DNA of 45,690 bases from Bacteroidales bacterium (GTDB taxonomy: Bacteria; Bacteroidota; Bacteroidia; Bacteroidales; UBA1556), in contig WGCS01000286.1 of NCBI GenBank assembly GCA_015493685.1, positions 1-45,690 on the forward strand, read 5' to 3'. This document shows, one piece after another, positions 8,788 to 16,771 of this stretch. Every line of letters starts with the position of its first letter. Within the stretch, counting starts at the first letter, position 1. A program made the position numbers and the translations under genes. The notes beneath the pieces are model-generated. The model made no database searches. It was not told where the DNA came from and saw only the letters and a program-made list of their open reading frames with translations.

Positions 8788-10254
8788 ATGGAAAAATATT
8801 TTGACAAGTTTAGAAAAAACATCATTGGATATAAGCAAACTTTTAGCAGCCCTTATGGCATTCAACGAATTATTTATGCCGATTGGATTGCCAGCGGAAG
8901 GTTATATCAAGCGGTAGAAGACAAAATAAGCAAAACTTTTGGCCCTTATGTTGCCAATACTCATACCGAGACCAGTGAAACAGGAACCGTTATGACTAGA
9001 GCTTATCACCATTCGAAAAAGATTATCAGGACTCATGTCAATGCCAACAGTGAAGACGTTGTAATTACCACCGGCTTTGGAATGACAGGAGCCATTAATA
9101 AGTTCCAGCGCATATTAGGTTTAAAATCTTGCGACACTATTGAAAACAGTAAATGTGTTCATCACGAAAAAGAACGACCTCTAGTATTTATCACGCACAT
9201 GGAACATCATAGCAATCAAACTTCGTGGTATGAGACTAATGCTGAGGTGATAATTATCCCTTCTGATAAGCAAGGACTTATTGACTTAGGAAAACTGGAC
9301 AAAATAGTAGGCAGCTATGCAAAAAGAAAAAGGAAAATAGGAAGTTTTACTGCCTGTAGCAATGTAACCGGCATTAGAACGCCTTATCATAAAATGGCAG
9401 AAATAATGCATAAGCACGGAGGCCTATGCTTCATTGATTTTGCCGCCTCAGCTCCCTATGTTGATATTGATATGCATCCTCAAAATAAGGAACAAGCACT
9501 TGATGCCATAATATTTTCACCACATAAATTTCTTGGGGGCCCCGGTTCATCGGGTGTTCTTATTTTCAACAAAGACCTCTATCACCTTTCCTCCCCTGAT
9601 CAACCCGGAGGAGGAACAGTAGATTGGACTAATGCTTGGGGCGAATATAAATACTGCGATAATATTGAATCGCGTGAAGACGGCGGAACTCCCGGTTTCT
9701 TGCAGGCAATACGAACCGCTTTAGCCCTAGAGCTAAAAGAACAAATGGGGACAAAAAACATCCAAGAAAGAGAACACGAGCTTATTGAACTCGCCTTCAG
9801 AGAAATGAATAAAGTTAAAGGCATGCATATTCTTGCCAATCATATTAAAGACCGTCTTGGTGCCATCTCTTTTTATATCGATGATATCCATTACAACCTT
9901 ATTGTAAAATTATTGAACGATCGCTTTGGTGTTCAGGTTCGTGGAGGTTGCGCCTGTGCCGGCACTTATGGACATCTGTTACTTGGCATTACATTGGAAG
10001 AATCGCATCGTATTACTGACAAAATCAACCAGGGTGACTTAAGTGAAAAACCAGGCTGGGTGCGTTTATCCATTCATCCAACAATGACAAATCAAGAGCT
10101 TCTTCACATTTGTAATTCACTGATAGAGATACAGAAACATCATAAAGAATGGATTAAGGATTATATTTATGATAAATCAAACAATGAGTTTACCCATAAA
10201 AATTTCCTCACTAAAGAGCGCTACGAAATCGCCGAATGGTTTGATCTTAATTAG
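8788..10254 (+). CDS. Class V aminotransferase-fold PLP enzyme, cysteine-desulfurase-like
   Basis: The protein has 488 residues and belongs to the class V fold. The PLP lysine is Lys250 in 'SPHKFLGGPGSSG', and the cofactor-binding His pair lies in 'HMEHHSNQTSWYE'. A Cys-containing loop 'VRGGCACAGTYGHLLLGI' (Cys388 and Cys390) sits where SufS/CsdA carry their active-site Cys. This makes a desulfurase or a Cys-using lyase possible, but the sequence also has insertions ('GGGTVDWTNAWGEY') not typical of SufS, and it is about 80 residues longer. No suf or isc genes are nearby. The next gene, a DMT transporter, starts 25 bases downstream and may be cotranscribed. The substrate is open. Confidence 0.8.
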   Translation: MEKYFDKFRKNIIGYKQTFSSPYGIQRIIYADWIASGRLYQAVEDKISKTFGPYVANTHTETSETGTVMTRAYHHSKKIIRTHVNANSEDVVITTGFGMTGAINKFQRILGLKSCDTIENSKCVHHEKERPLVFITHMEHHSNQTSWYETNAEVIIIPSDKQGLIDLGKLDKIVGSYAKRKRKIGSFTACSNVTGIRTPYHKMAEIMHKHGGLCFIDFAASAPYVDIDMHPQNKEQALDAIIFSPHKFLGGPGSSGVLIFNKDLYHLSSPDQPGGGTVDWTNAWGEYKYCDNIESREDGGTPGFLQAIRTALALELKEQMGTKNIQEREHELIELAFREMNKVKGMHILANHIKDRLGAISFYIDDIHYNLIVKLLNDRFGVQVRGGCACAGTYGHLLLGITLEESHRITDKINQGDLSEKPGWVRLSIHPTMTNQELLHICNSLIEIQKHHKEWIKDYIYDKSNNEFTHKNFLTKERYEIAEWFDLN

Positions 10255-10279
10255 TCGTTCTCAAGTTTAAAATATATTG

Positions 10280-11182
10280 GTGGCAAACAAAAACACATCT
10301 AACTACCTGGCTTACGTACTTATAGTAATTGCCATGTTGTTTTGGGGAATGTCCTATATCTGGATTAAGATAGCCTATGAATTCCTAGGTCCTTTAAGTA
10401 CGGTTTTTCTACGATTATTCTTTTCTCTACTATTAATTCTGATAATTGCCTTAATTTTTGGCATACGTATTTTACCTCACAAAGAAGACATACCCGCTTT
10501 TATGCTGTTAGCTTTTTTTGAGCCTTTTGCCTATTTCATGGGTGAAAGCCTTGGATTACAGCGAGTAACAAGTAGCGTAGCAAGTATAATGATAGGGACA
10601 ATACCTTTGTTTATTCCCCTATTTGCCTTCCTTATTCTGAAGGATAAAATTACCCGAAATAATATCATTGGCCTGCTTATTAGTTTTATTGGCCTGCTAG
10701 TACTTATTCTAAAAAAAGACCTGAGTTTTCAGGCTTCTCCATCCGGAATTCTATTAATGCTAGTAGCCGTATTTGCCGGTGCGTTATATACCATCCAACT
10801 AAAGAAATTATCTACGAAATATAAAGTGGGAACAATAATTATTAATATGCAAATTTTTGGTTTAATCTATTTTGCGCCATTTTTTCTGTATTACGAATGG
10901 AATGACTTTATTCATACAGAAATAACTATGGAACTGATAGCAGCAATTGCTCAGTTGGTAGTTTTTGCCTCTCTGGGAGCACTCTATTTCTTTATTTATT
11001 CTGTAGATAAAATTGGAGTTACCCGCACAAGTTTATTTACCAATTTAATTCCTGTTGTTACTGTTGTTGCTGCATGGATAACACTTCCCAATGAAGAAGT
11101 TAATCTGAAATTACTTATTGGCATTGTCATTATCCTGTCCGGAGTATATATTGGCAACTACACCAAAAAAAAGAAAATTTAG
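10280..11182 (+). CDS. DMT-superfamily (EamA) transporter
   Basis: The protein has 300 residues with ten predicted membrane helices in two EamA repeats. The first repeat begins 'YVLIVIAMLFWGMSYIWIKI', the second near 'SPSGILLMLVAVFAGALYTI'. It ends in a basic tail 'NYTKKKKI'. I take the GTG at 10280; a TTG directly before it is also possible, and there is no ATG before the first helix. Family members export amino acids or metabolites, but the substrate cannot be read from sequence. It follows the class V aminotransferase closely. Its stop lies 6 bases from the stop of the converging FKBP gene. Confidence 0.82.
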   Translation: MANKNTSNYLAYVLIVIAMLFWGMSYIWIKIAYEFLGPLSTVFLRLFFSLLLILIIALIFGIRILPHKEDIPAFMLLAFFEPFAYFMGESLGLQRVTSSVASIMIGTIPLFIPLFAFLILKDKITRNNIIGLLISFIGLLVLILKKDLSFQASPSGILLMLVAVFAGALYTIQLKKLSTKYKVGTIIINMQIFGLIYFAPFFLYYEWNDFIHTEITMELIAAIAQLVVFASLGALYFFIYSVDKIGVTRTSLFTNLIPVVTVVAAWITLPNEEVNLKLLIGIVIILSGVYIGNYTKKKKI

Positions 11183-11188
11183 CAATTT

Positions 11189-11725
11189 TTAGAAGACTTT
11201 TTTGACATAAACATCATAAAACAAAGTAGCCTTAGGTGGAATTTTTTTATCATCACCCAACAGTCCATACGCCAAATAAGAAGGAATTACAACTTTAGCA
11301 TGGTCACCTACCCTCATCAACTTAATAGCTTCAAAAAGACCCGTAGGTTCATCGGAGTGATCTACTTCAAAAGTTTTATCACCCAAATTTTTACTGCTAT
11401 AAATAATATTTCCACGAATTAAACTAAGCTCATATTCAATGGTAACTCTAGCTCCAGAATAAGCTTGTTTCCCCTGACCTTTCTTATAAATCAAATAACG
11501 CATCCCTGATTTTGTCCTTTTAAAATTCCAATGTCTTCGATCCAGATAATCATCAATTTGCCTATCCTCAACACCAATATATTTTTTGTTAATCTTTGCC
11601 AATGTAGCTTCCACCTTCTTTTTATCAATGGGTCTCCTTTTCACCTTTGGCTTCTGATTGCACGAAACCAACAGTACGAATAGCAATGCAACTACACTAG
11701 CAACTACCGTTTTATTTATTGGCAT
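11189..11725 (-). CDS. FKBP-type peptidyl-prolyl isomerase lipoprotein, GldI-like
   Basis: The protein has 178 residues. The N-terminus has a lipobox, 'VVALLFVLLVSC', so Cys22 is probably lipidated. A linker rich in Lys leads to an FKBP domain (about 75-178) with 'GARVTIEYELSLIRGNIIY', 'GLFEAIKLMRVGDHAKVVIP', 'LAYGLLGDDKKIPPKATL' and a C-terminal strand. It probably helps fold secreted or outer-membrane proteins in the periplasm. GldI of gliding Bacteroidota has the same architecture, but no other gld gene is here. The gene overlaps the end of the DHH phosphoesterase gene by 10 bases, showing an operon. Confidence 0.85.
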   Translation of the reverse strand: MPINKTVVASVVALLFVLLVSCNQKPKVKRRPIDKKKVEATLAKINKKYIGVEDRQIDDYLDRRHWNFKRTKSGMRYLIYKKGQGKQAYSGARVTIEYELSLIRGNIIYSSKNLGDKTFEVDHSDEPTGLFEAIKLMRVGDHAKVVIPSYLAYGLLGDDKKIPPKATLFYDVYVKKVF

Positions 11726-12735
11726 TCTATATTTAATTTATAAATTAACTGTTCTAATTTCTCTATTGTTTTTTCCAAACTTAAATGGGATTTTCCTCCT
11801 GCAGCATTATGGTGTCCTCCGCCCTGAAAGAACTTACGGGCAAAATCATTGACTGAAAAATCACCCTTTGAACGAAAAGAGATTTTTATCTTATCCCCTT
11901 TTTCTGTAAGCAAAGCAGCAAAACAAACTCCTCTAATTGATAAAGCATAATTCACCATGCCCTCAGTAAGGCCTTCACGATCGCCATAACGATATATTTC
12001 CTCCGAACTCAAGGAGATATATGCTGCGTGATGCTCCGGAAAGACTTTAAGTTTCTCACTCAAACTATATCCCAAAGCCCTTAGGCGATCCACCGAATTA
12101 TTATTATAGATTAAATCATGTGTTCGTTTTACATCCACGCCATAACGTATAAGAGCTGCTGCTGTTTCAAAAGTCTCGGGTTGATTACAACTATAGGCAA
12201 AGGAACCCGTATCGGTCATTAAGCCCACAAATATATGGGTTGCAATGGTTTGATTGATATATTGCTTTAAGGAAGAAGCTCGAAATATATCAAAAAGCAA
12301 TTCACTGGTAGAAGACATATTCGGAAAGCTAAACATCAAATCAAAATAATCCTTATCGGGAAATAAATGATGATCTATCAATACTTTCTTAGCCTGAGCT
12401 TCCAGTAATGCTTTTTCAAGATTAGCAGTACGATGAGGGGCATTAAAATCCATGGCAAAAAGTAAATCTGCCTCTGCAATTAATTTATTAACTTTCTTTC
12501 CAGCTTCATCATGGATAACAATATTCTCTTGGCCCGGCATCCATTGCATAAAATCAGGAATAGAATTAGGACCAACAACGCTTACGTTTTTATCCATTTG
12601 CAGCAATACATTCTGTAGTGCCAAGGCAGAACCTACTGTATCAGCATCGGGATTAGCGTGGTTAACCAATACTATATTTGTTGCTTGAGCAATAATGTGT
12701 TCCAGTTGGGATATATCTTCTTGTGTAAATATCAT
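11716..12735 (-). CDS. DHH-family phosphoesterase, NrnA-like (oligoribonuclease/pAp phosphatase)
   Basis: The protein has 339 residues. The DHH domain has 'NHANPDADTVGSALAL' near residue 25, 'FAMDFNAPHR' and the name-giving 'LIDHHLFPD' near 120. The DHHA1 domain ends in 'FFQGGGHHNAAGGKS' near 305. This layout fits NrnA, which degrades short RNA oligomers and dephosphorylates 3'-phosphoadenosine 5'-phosphate. The Asp-rich first motif reads NPDAD rather than the more frequent DPDGD, still with both metal-binding Asp residues. It is the first gene of a pair with the FKBP lipoprotein and has its own promoter. Confidence 0.88.
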   Translation of the reverse strand: MIFTQEDISQLEHIIAQATNIVLVNHANPDADTVGSALALQNVLLQMDKNVSVVGPNSIPDFMQWMPGQENIVIHDEAGKKVNKLIAEADLLFAMDFNAPHRTANLEKALLEAQAKKVLIDHHLFPDKDYFDLMFSFPNMSSTSELLFDIFRASSLKQYINQTIATHIFVGLMTDTGSFAYSCNQPETFETAAALIRYGVDVKRTHDLIYNNNSVDRLRALGYSLSEKLKVFPEHHAAYISLSSEEIYRYGDREGLTEGMVNYALSIRGVCFAALLTEKGDKIKISFRSKGDFSVNDFARKFFQGGGHHNAAGGKSHLSLEKTIEKLEQLIYKLNIECQ

Positions 12736-12752
12736 ATAATAAAATTTGACTG

Positions 12753-12760
12753 CAAAGATA
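12753..12760 (-). promoter_or_regulatory. -7 promoter element for the DHH phosphoesterase-FKBP operon
   Basis: On the minus strand TATCTTTG lies 17 bases before the ATG at 12735, giving a very short leader. Confidence 0.5.
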
Positions 12761-13021
12761 TGGATTTGTTTTTGGCAATAAAGAAGTTTTTTCTATGATA
12801 TTTCTTCCTTTTCATACGTTAATATCAATCTAAAAGATAGTATTCAGACCATACTTTCTATCTAGGTTCATAATTAGTATTCATTTAGTTAAGGCCGTTT
12901 TATTAAATACGATTACACCTTTATCTTAACAAAAAAAAGACAATACTAAATGTTACAGAGAATAATTAAATTAGTATAAAAGCTAAAGGAGGATAAGAAC
13001 TGATAATTGTGGTGGCAGATT

Positions 13022-13221
13022 TTTTGTACCACATTTTCTTTTCGCATTTTCTGTTCCCCGCCCTAAAGGGTGGAAAATGCGGAAAGAAAAAATTCCCTTG
13101 TAAGCTAAATGTATCTGTTCTCCTAAAATCAAATTCCTCCAATGCCCTCCCTTTAGGGTTGGGGTAGCATTTGAGGAATTTGTTTTGTCCTTTGGCAAAC
13201 TTTTTTCTCTTGTGTACAAAA
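13022..13221. repeat. MITE-like element candidate with two CCCTAAAGGG-core palindromes
   Basis: TTTTGTAC (13022-13029) and GTACAAAA (13214-13221) form outer inverted ends around two palindromes. Arms 13038-13051 and 13073-13086 pair with one mismatch around a CCCTAAAGGG core. Arms 13130-13145 and 13167-13182 pair with one mismatch around CCCTTTAGGG. No transposase is present, and a target duplication is not clear. Confidence 0.5.
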
Positions 13222-13344
13222 CATTTTACATGACCTCATTTCTTTTAATCCAAGCTTTTGGCAATATTGGAGATTTGATAAATTATGAAGAATATAATCT
13301 ACTAAATCACCCCAAATAAGCATAATTATCATTTCAAGGCACAA

Positions 13345-13375
13345 AAAAAGCCGTTTACTTTCGTAACGGCTTTTT
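13345..13375 (-). terminator. Intrinsic terminator of tRNA-Lys
   Basis: AAAAAGCCGTT and AACGGCTTTTT form an 11-base-pair stem just downstream of the minus-strand tRNA. The final A run reads as a U tract on that strand. Confidence 0.85.
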
Positions 13376-13378
13376 ATG

Positions 13379-13451
13379 TGATCCCTCCGAGGCTCGAACT
13401 CGGGACCCTCTGCTTAAAAGGCAGATGCTCTACCAACTGAGCTAAGAGATC
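13379..13451 (-). tRNA. tRNA-Lys (anticodon TTT)
   Basis: The 73-base cloverleaf is complete on the minus strand. Acceptor GATCTCT pairs with AGGGATC, D stem is GCTC/GAGC, and the anticodon stem TCTGC/GCAGA encloses CTTTTAA. The T arm is CCGAG-TTCGAGC-CTCGG, and A is the discriminator base. CCA is not encoded. Confidence 0.96.
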
Positions 13452-13475
13452 ATTTACTTGTTTCAAACAAGGCTG

Positions 13476-13505
13476 CAAAGATAAAGGCTTTTTTCTATTC
13501 CGCAA
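13476..13505 (-). promoter_or_regulatory. tRNA-Lys promoter (TTG-N19-TATCTTTG)
   Basis: On the minus strand TTG (13503-13505) and TATCTTTG (13476-13483) are separated by 19 bases, a good match to the Bacteroidota layout. The tRNA starts 24 bases after it. Confidence 0.65.
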
Positions 13506-13642
13506 GTAAAAAATAAAAAAAAATAAATTATTTTACTATTGACTGATTATCAGTAATTAAATACATTATTATGTGCAAAAAAGTATTCTTATTTTTGGCT
13601 AAACTATTTGATTATGTCTATTTTTTGATTTAAAAATATCCA

Positions 13643-13650
13643 TAACTTTG
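13643..13650 (+). promoter_or_regulatory. -7 promoter element for the MFS gene
   Basis: TAACTTTG lies 25 bases before the ATG at 13676. Confidence 0.45.
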
Positions 13651-13675
13651 CCAACCTTACATTTTATTCAACTTT

Positions 13676-14893
13676 ATGACACTAGAACAACAAGAATCGA
13701 AGCATAATTTTAAAGCATTTATTTGGCACGCTACCTTTCTTGCTCTTGCTGGCAATTTTATGGATGTGGATACAGTAATACCTGCTATGCTGGTTAAAGT
13801 TGGCGGAAATTCCATTCAAATGGGTATTCTTACAACCATTATGATTGGTGGCGCAAGCTTTATGCAACTTTTTTTCTCAGGTATATTATCCAACAAAGCC
13901 TATAAAAAAAAATTCTTACTGGGCGCTATCAATTCAAGAGTACTTACCTTACTTGGTCTTTCTGCATTATTTATGTATGCCAATAGTATATCGAAAACAT
14001 TGGTGCTGATAAGTATTTTCGTTTTAATTACCATCTTTTCTTTTAGTGGTAGTTTTGCCAACGTTTCTTATATCGATATACTAGGAAAAACAATCTCCAG
14101 CAAAAAAAGAAAACATTTTTTTAGCCTTAAACAACTTATATCAAGTGTAGGACTTCTAAGCTCAGCATTTATGGCTAGTTATGTATTAAAAAAATATTCT
14201 TTTCCCACAAACTATTCTCACACTTACTTCTTTGCAGCAATTTTATTACTTGTCGCCTCATTGGGATTTTACTTCCTTAGTGAAAAGACTCCTTCAACAA
14301 AAAAGAAAACCAGTCTTAAAGCCTTTTTCAAGCAAATGCCCAAGGAAATAAAATCGAACAGCAACTTAAAAGCCTATCTATTTATCATTAATTTTCTTGG
14401 TGTTGGCGTCAGCCTCTTACCCTTTGTTGTATTATTGGCCAAGCAAAATCAAGGACTTAGCTTTAGCCACATTGGCACCTTTATTATTTATAGAACTGTC
14501 GGAATGCTATTGGGAAGTTTAAGTCTTTTCTTTTTAGCCAAAAGATTTAGGTATAAAAATGTACTCCTTATTAATGTCTTTCTTGGCGCAAGCATTCCTA
14601 TTATCGCTTTACTTATTCAGCATAACAGCGCCCTATTTCCAAGTATCTTCCTTCTTGCAGGCATATTTGTATCCACTTTTAAAATATCGATGAATGGTAT
14701 GCTTATAGAAATATCAACAACTGAAAACAGAACTTTATATGCCGGAATGTCGGGAGCAGGAAATATCCTAACAAGCCTCTTTCCTTTAGTAGCTGGTATA
14801 TTAATTCAATTCTGGGGTTTCAATCTGGTATTTATACTCATTAGTGTTTCAATGCTTTTAAGCTTCTTTGCTGTTCGTAAACTTCAATGTTAA
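13676..14893 (+). CDS. Major facilitator superfamily transporter
   Basis: The protein has 405 residues with about twelve hydrophobic helices in two halves, divided by a basic cytoplasmic loop near residues 200-220 ('SEKTPSTKKKTSLKAFFKQM'). The helix 2-3 loop 'SGILSNKAYKKKFLLG' fits the MFS signature position. There is no signal peptide, as expected for an inner-membrane permease. The gene stands alone with its own promoter, just upstream of a gene-poor interval, so context gives no clue to the substrate. Drug efflux and metabolite export are both possible. Confidence 0.82.
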   Translation: MTLEQQESKHNFKAFIWHATFLALAGNFMDVDTVIPAMLVKVGGNSIQMGILTTIMIGGASFMQLFFSGILSNKAYKKKFLLGAINSRVLTLLGLSALFMYANSISKTLVLISIFVLITIFSFSGSFANVSYIDILGKTISSKKRKHFFSLKQLISSVGLLSSAFMASYVLKKYSFPTNYSHTYFFAAILLLVASLGFYFLSEKTPSTKKKTSLKAFFKQMPKEIKSNSNLKAYLFIINFLGVGVSLLPFVVLLAKQNQGLSFSHIGTFIIYRTVGMLLGSLSLFFLAKRFRYKNVLLINVFLGASIPIIALLIQHNSALFPSIFLLAGIFVSTFKISMNGMLIEISTTENRTLYAGMSGAGNILTSLFPLVAGILIQFWGFNLVFILISVSMLLSFFAVRKLQC

Positions 14894-14965
14894 TTTTCAC
14901 ATTATTCATCAAGAAGAGTAGAAATACGCGCAATGGAAAACTATAGCCGGAAAACAAACTTGTCA

Positions 14966-14998
14966 TGCGCCTTTCATTTCAAAATTTTGCGCCTTTCA
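14966..14998. repeat. Direct repeat of an 11-mer, 22 bases apart
   Basis: TGCGCCTTTCA occurs at 14966-14976 and again at 14988-14998 in the gap between the converging MFS and outer-membrane protein genes. The centre spacing is 22 bases, about two helical turns. Confidence 0.6.
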
Positions 14999-15174
14999 AT
15001 TTCATTGCATAGTCATAAGCAAGAAAAGAAAACTAAATAAAAGCAGAACAAAAGACAAATAACTTATACATTATTTGATGGCTAAATTGAGATAAAAAGC
15101 TATTTACCGTTTATATCACACATACAGCAAATACCCTATTTTGGGAATACAACTATTCTTAATAGTTAATGACT

Positions 15175-16065
15175 TTACCAACGATGATGTCTAAATCGTT
15201 TTCTGCCATACCTACGGCGCATTTTTTTAGCTCTTTTATAAGCCTTCGTTTTCATCACAACATGATTCTTTTTATTGTAAGCCCTAATGGAAGGATCAGG
15301 GGATTTACCGTTATAACGAGGATTGCGTTGCGTATGCCAATGTGCCGGCAGCGTAAAATCATAACTTAAGCCAAGACTAATTAAACCAAGACTCTCAAAA
15401 GTGGTTCCTTCCACCGGATAAGCATCCAACTTACTAGTATGCACAAAATGCCTTGTAAATTCAACAAAAACGTTGGCAGATTTAGTAAACTTATACTTAA
15501 CTCCAAGCCCGGCAGGAATGACAACTTCTGTCATACGTTGTGGCCCACGACCAGGCTTAACAATACGATATCCTGTACTGCCAATAACATCTCCCGTTTT
15601 CATATTATAAGCCAAAGCCCTTGTTTCGCTATAGCCTATTCCTACAAAAGTATAAACATCCCACAAACGATGCCTGTCATGTCCAAGAAATAGGTTAGTC
15701 AAATCAACATAAGCTGCCAAAGAATATTCATATACATCACCGGTAAAATATTTTTTCACTGATTCTTTGGTGCTTTTCATCGAAGAGTACATCAAGATGC
15801 CTCTTACACCAAAAACATTAGTAAACATCTTATCAACATAAATTCCCACCCCCATTCTCCTATCCTGATAAAAATATTTACTAAAGGGCGTATTATTCAT
15901 AAAGCTATTGGTATTATCCGACAAATCACCATGAAAATTGGAAGAGCCCACATAAGCACTAACATTCCAAGCTTCATCAAAACCGTAAACAGTTTGCGCC
16001 CTGAGATTAATAGAATAGACACCTAAAAATATTAAAATACTGATTATTATTGTTTTACTACGCAT
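15175..16065 (-). CDS. Outer-membrane beta-barrel protein with a basic C-terminal tail
   Basis: I choose the ATG at 16065 (296 residues), since 'MRSKTIIISILIFLGVYSIN' starts a signal peptide ending before 'QTVYG'; an ATG 19 codons upstream gives an atypical N-terminus. The mature part (about 25-235) reads as barrel strands ending in aromatic residues, for example 'WNVSAYVGSSNFHGDLSDN', 'YTFVGIGYSE' and 'LGVKYKFTKSANVFVEFTRH', similar to small OmpA-type barrels of Bacteroidota. The last 35 residues are strongly basic ('AYKRAKKMRRRYGRKRFRHH'), which is not part of a barrel and might face the periplasm or bind polyanions. Function unknown. Confidence 0.72.
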   Translation of the reverse strand: MRSKTIIISILIFLGVYSINLRAQTVYGFDEAWNVSAYVGSSNFHGDLSDNTNSFMNNTPFSKYFYQDRRMGVGIYVDKMFTNVFGVRGILMYSSMKSTKESVKKYFTGDVYEYSLAAYVDLTNLFLGHDRHRLWDVYTFVGIGYSETRALAYNMKTGDVIGSTGYRIVKPGRGPQRMTEVVIPAGLGVKYKFTKSANVFVEFTRHFVHTSKLDAYPVEGTTFESLGLISLGLSYDFTLPAHWHTQRNPRYNGKSPDPSIRAYNKKNHVVMKTKAYKRAKKMRRRYGRKRFRHHRW

Positions 16066-16111
16066 GTTCTTTATTAATATCCATTGATAATTGAGCATAA
16101 ATATTCCGAGA

Positions 16112-16119
16112 CAAAAATA
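16112..16119 (-). promoter_or_regulatory. -7 promoter element for the outer-membrane protein gene
   Basis: On the minus strand TATTTTTG lies 46 bases before the ATG at 16065. Confidence 0.4.
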
Positions 16120-16279
16120 CAAAAAATACCATATCCCTAAATCGAATAAATAATATAACTAATAATAGAGCAATAGGTTACAATAAAATACACATTTTTT
16201 TAAGCACCTAAAAATTAACAACTTAGCTGTTATTTAAGAAAATTTAAATTATTTATGTAAATCATATTTGAAATTAGTA

Positions 16280-16300
16280 TAAATTTGCAATCGTTACAAA
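16280..16300 (+). promoter_or_regulatory. perR promoter with an overlapping operator-like palindrome
   Basis: TAAATTTG (16280-16287) matches TAnnTTTG. TTTGCAATCGTTACAAA (16284-16300) is a 7-3-7 palindrome with one mismatch, overlapping the element 12 bases before the ATG. This is where a Fur-family repressor would be expected to bind its own promoter. Confidence 0.45.
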
Positions 16301-16312
16301 TCTGAAAACAGA

Positions 16313-16738
16313 ATGTTATTAAAGATAGAAAATGTAGGGCAATACTTAAGGGACGCGGGCATAAAGCCAAGCATTCAACGACTAAAAATTTTTGAAATTT
16401 TAGCCAAAAGTTACGAGCATCCTACAGTGGAGAATATCTATACACAATTATCACCCGAAATTCCCACACTATCAAAAACGACGGTTTATAATACACTCAA
16501 GCTATTTCAAAAACACGGCTTAGTAATGGTAATAAACATCGAAGATAATGAAACGCGCTATGACGCTGACACTAGCTTTCATGGTCATTTTAAATGTAAT
16601 GTATGTGGGAAAGTATCTGACTTTAACATCCCCAATACCCAACCACTGATTGAGTCGTTGAAAGGAAGCCTCATTACTGAATCTCATTACTACTTAAAAG
16701 GAATATGTGCAGAATGCAGATTACGAACAGACAATTAA
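16313..16738 (+). CDS. perR: Peroxide-sensing Fur-family repressor
   Basis: The protein has 141 residues. A winged helix (about 1-80, 'LSKTTVYNTLKLFQKHGLV') precedes the dimerisation domain. All five regulatory-metal ligands of Bacillus PerR are present with a one-residue offset: His36, Asp84, His90, His92 and Asp103. The structural zinc site is Cys95-x2-Cys98 and Cys133-x2-Cys136. The Asp at 84 is the position that separates peroxide-sensing PerR from iron-sensing Fur. A peroxiredoxin gene follows after 33 bases and an SOR-like gene further on, which supports a role in peroxide response. The gene may regulate itself through the palindrome before its start. Confidence 0.9.
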   Translation: MLLKIENVGQYLRDAGIKPSIQRLKIFEILAKSYEHPTVENIYTQLSPEIPTLSKTTVYNTLKLFQKHGLVMVINIEDNETRYDADTSFHGHFKCNVCGKVSDFNIPNTQPLIESLKGSLITESHYYLKGICAECRLRTDN

Positions 16739-16771
16739 TTAGAATATAAACAAGTAAAATTTAATTTCAAG

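Larger units (their letters stand above)
12736..13378. other. Gene-free region holding two related palindromes and a tRNA terminator
   Basis: I see no credible protein gene in this stretch; the small minus-strand frames overlap palindromes. It contains the nrnA promoter near 12753, palindromes at 13038-13086 and 13130-13182, and the tRNA-Lys terminator at 13345-13375. Confidence 0.6.

Noticed and set aside
11183-11188. Terminator between the DMT transporter and FKBP genes
   Set aside because: Only six bases separate the converging stops and no stem was found there.
12983-13344. Two small overlapping minus-strand reading frames
   Set aside because: They run through the palindromes and have no recognisable protein features.
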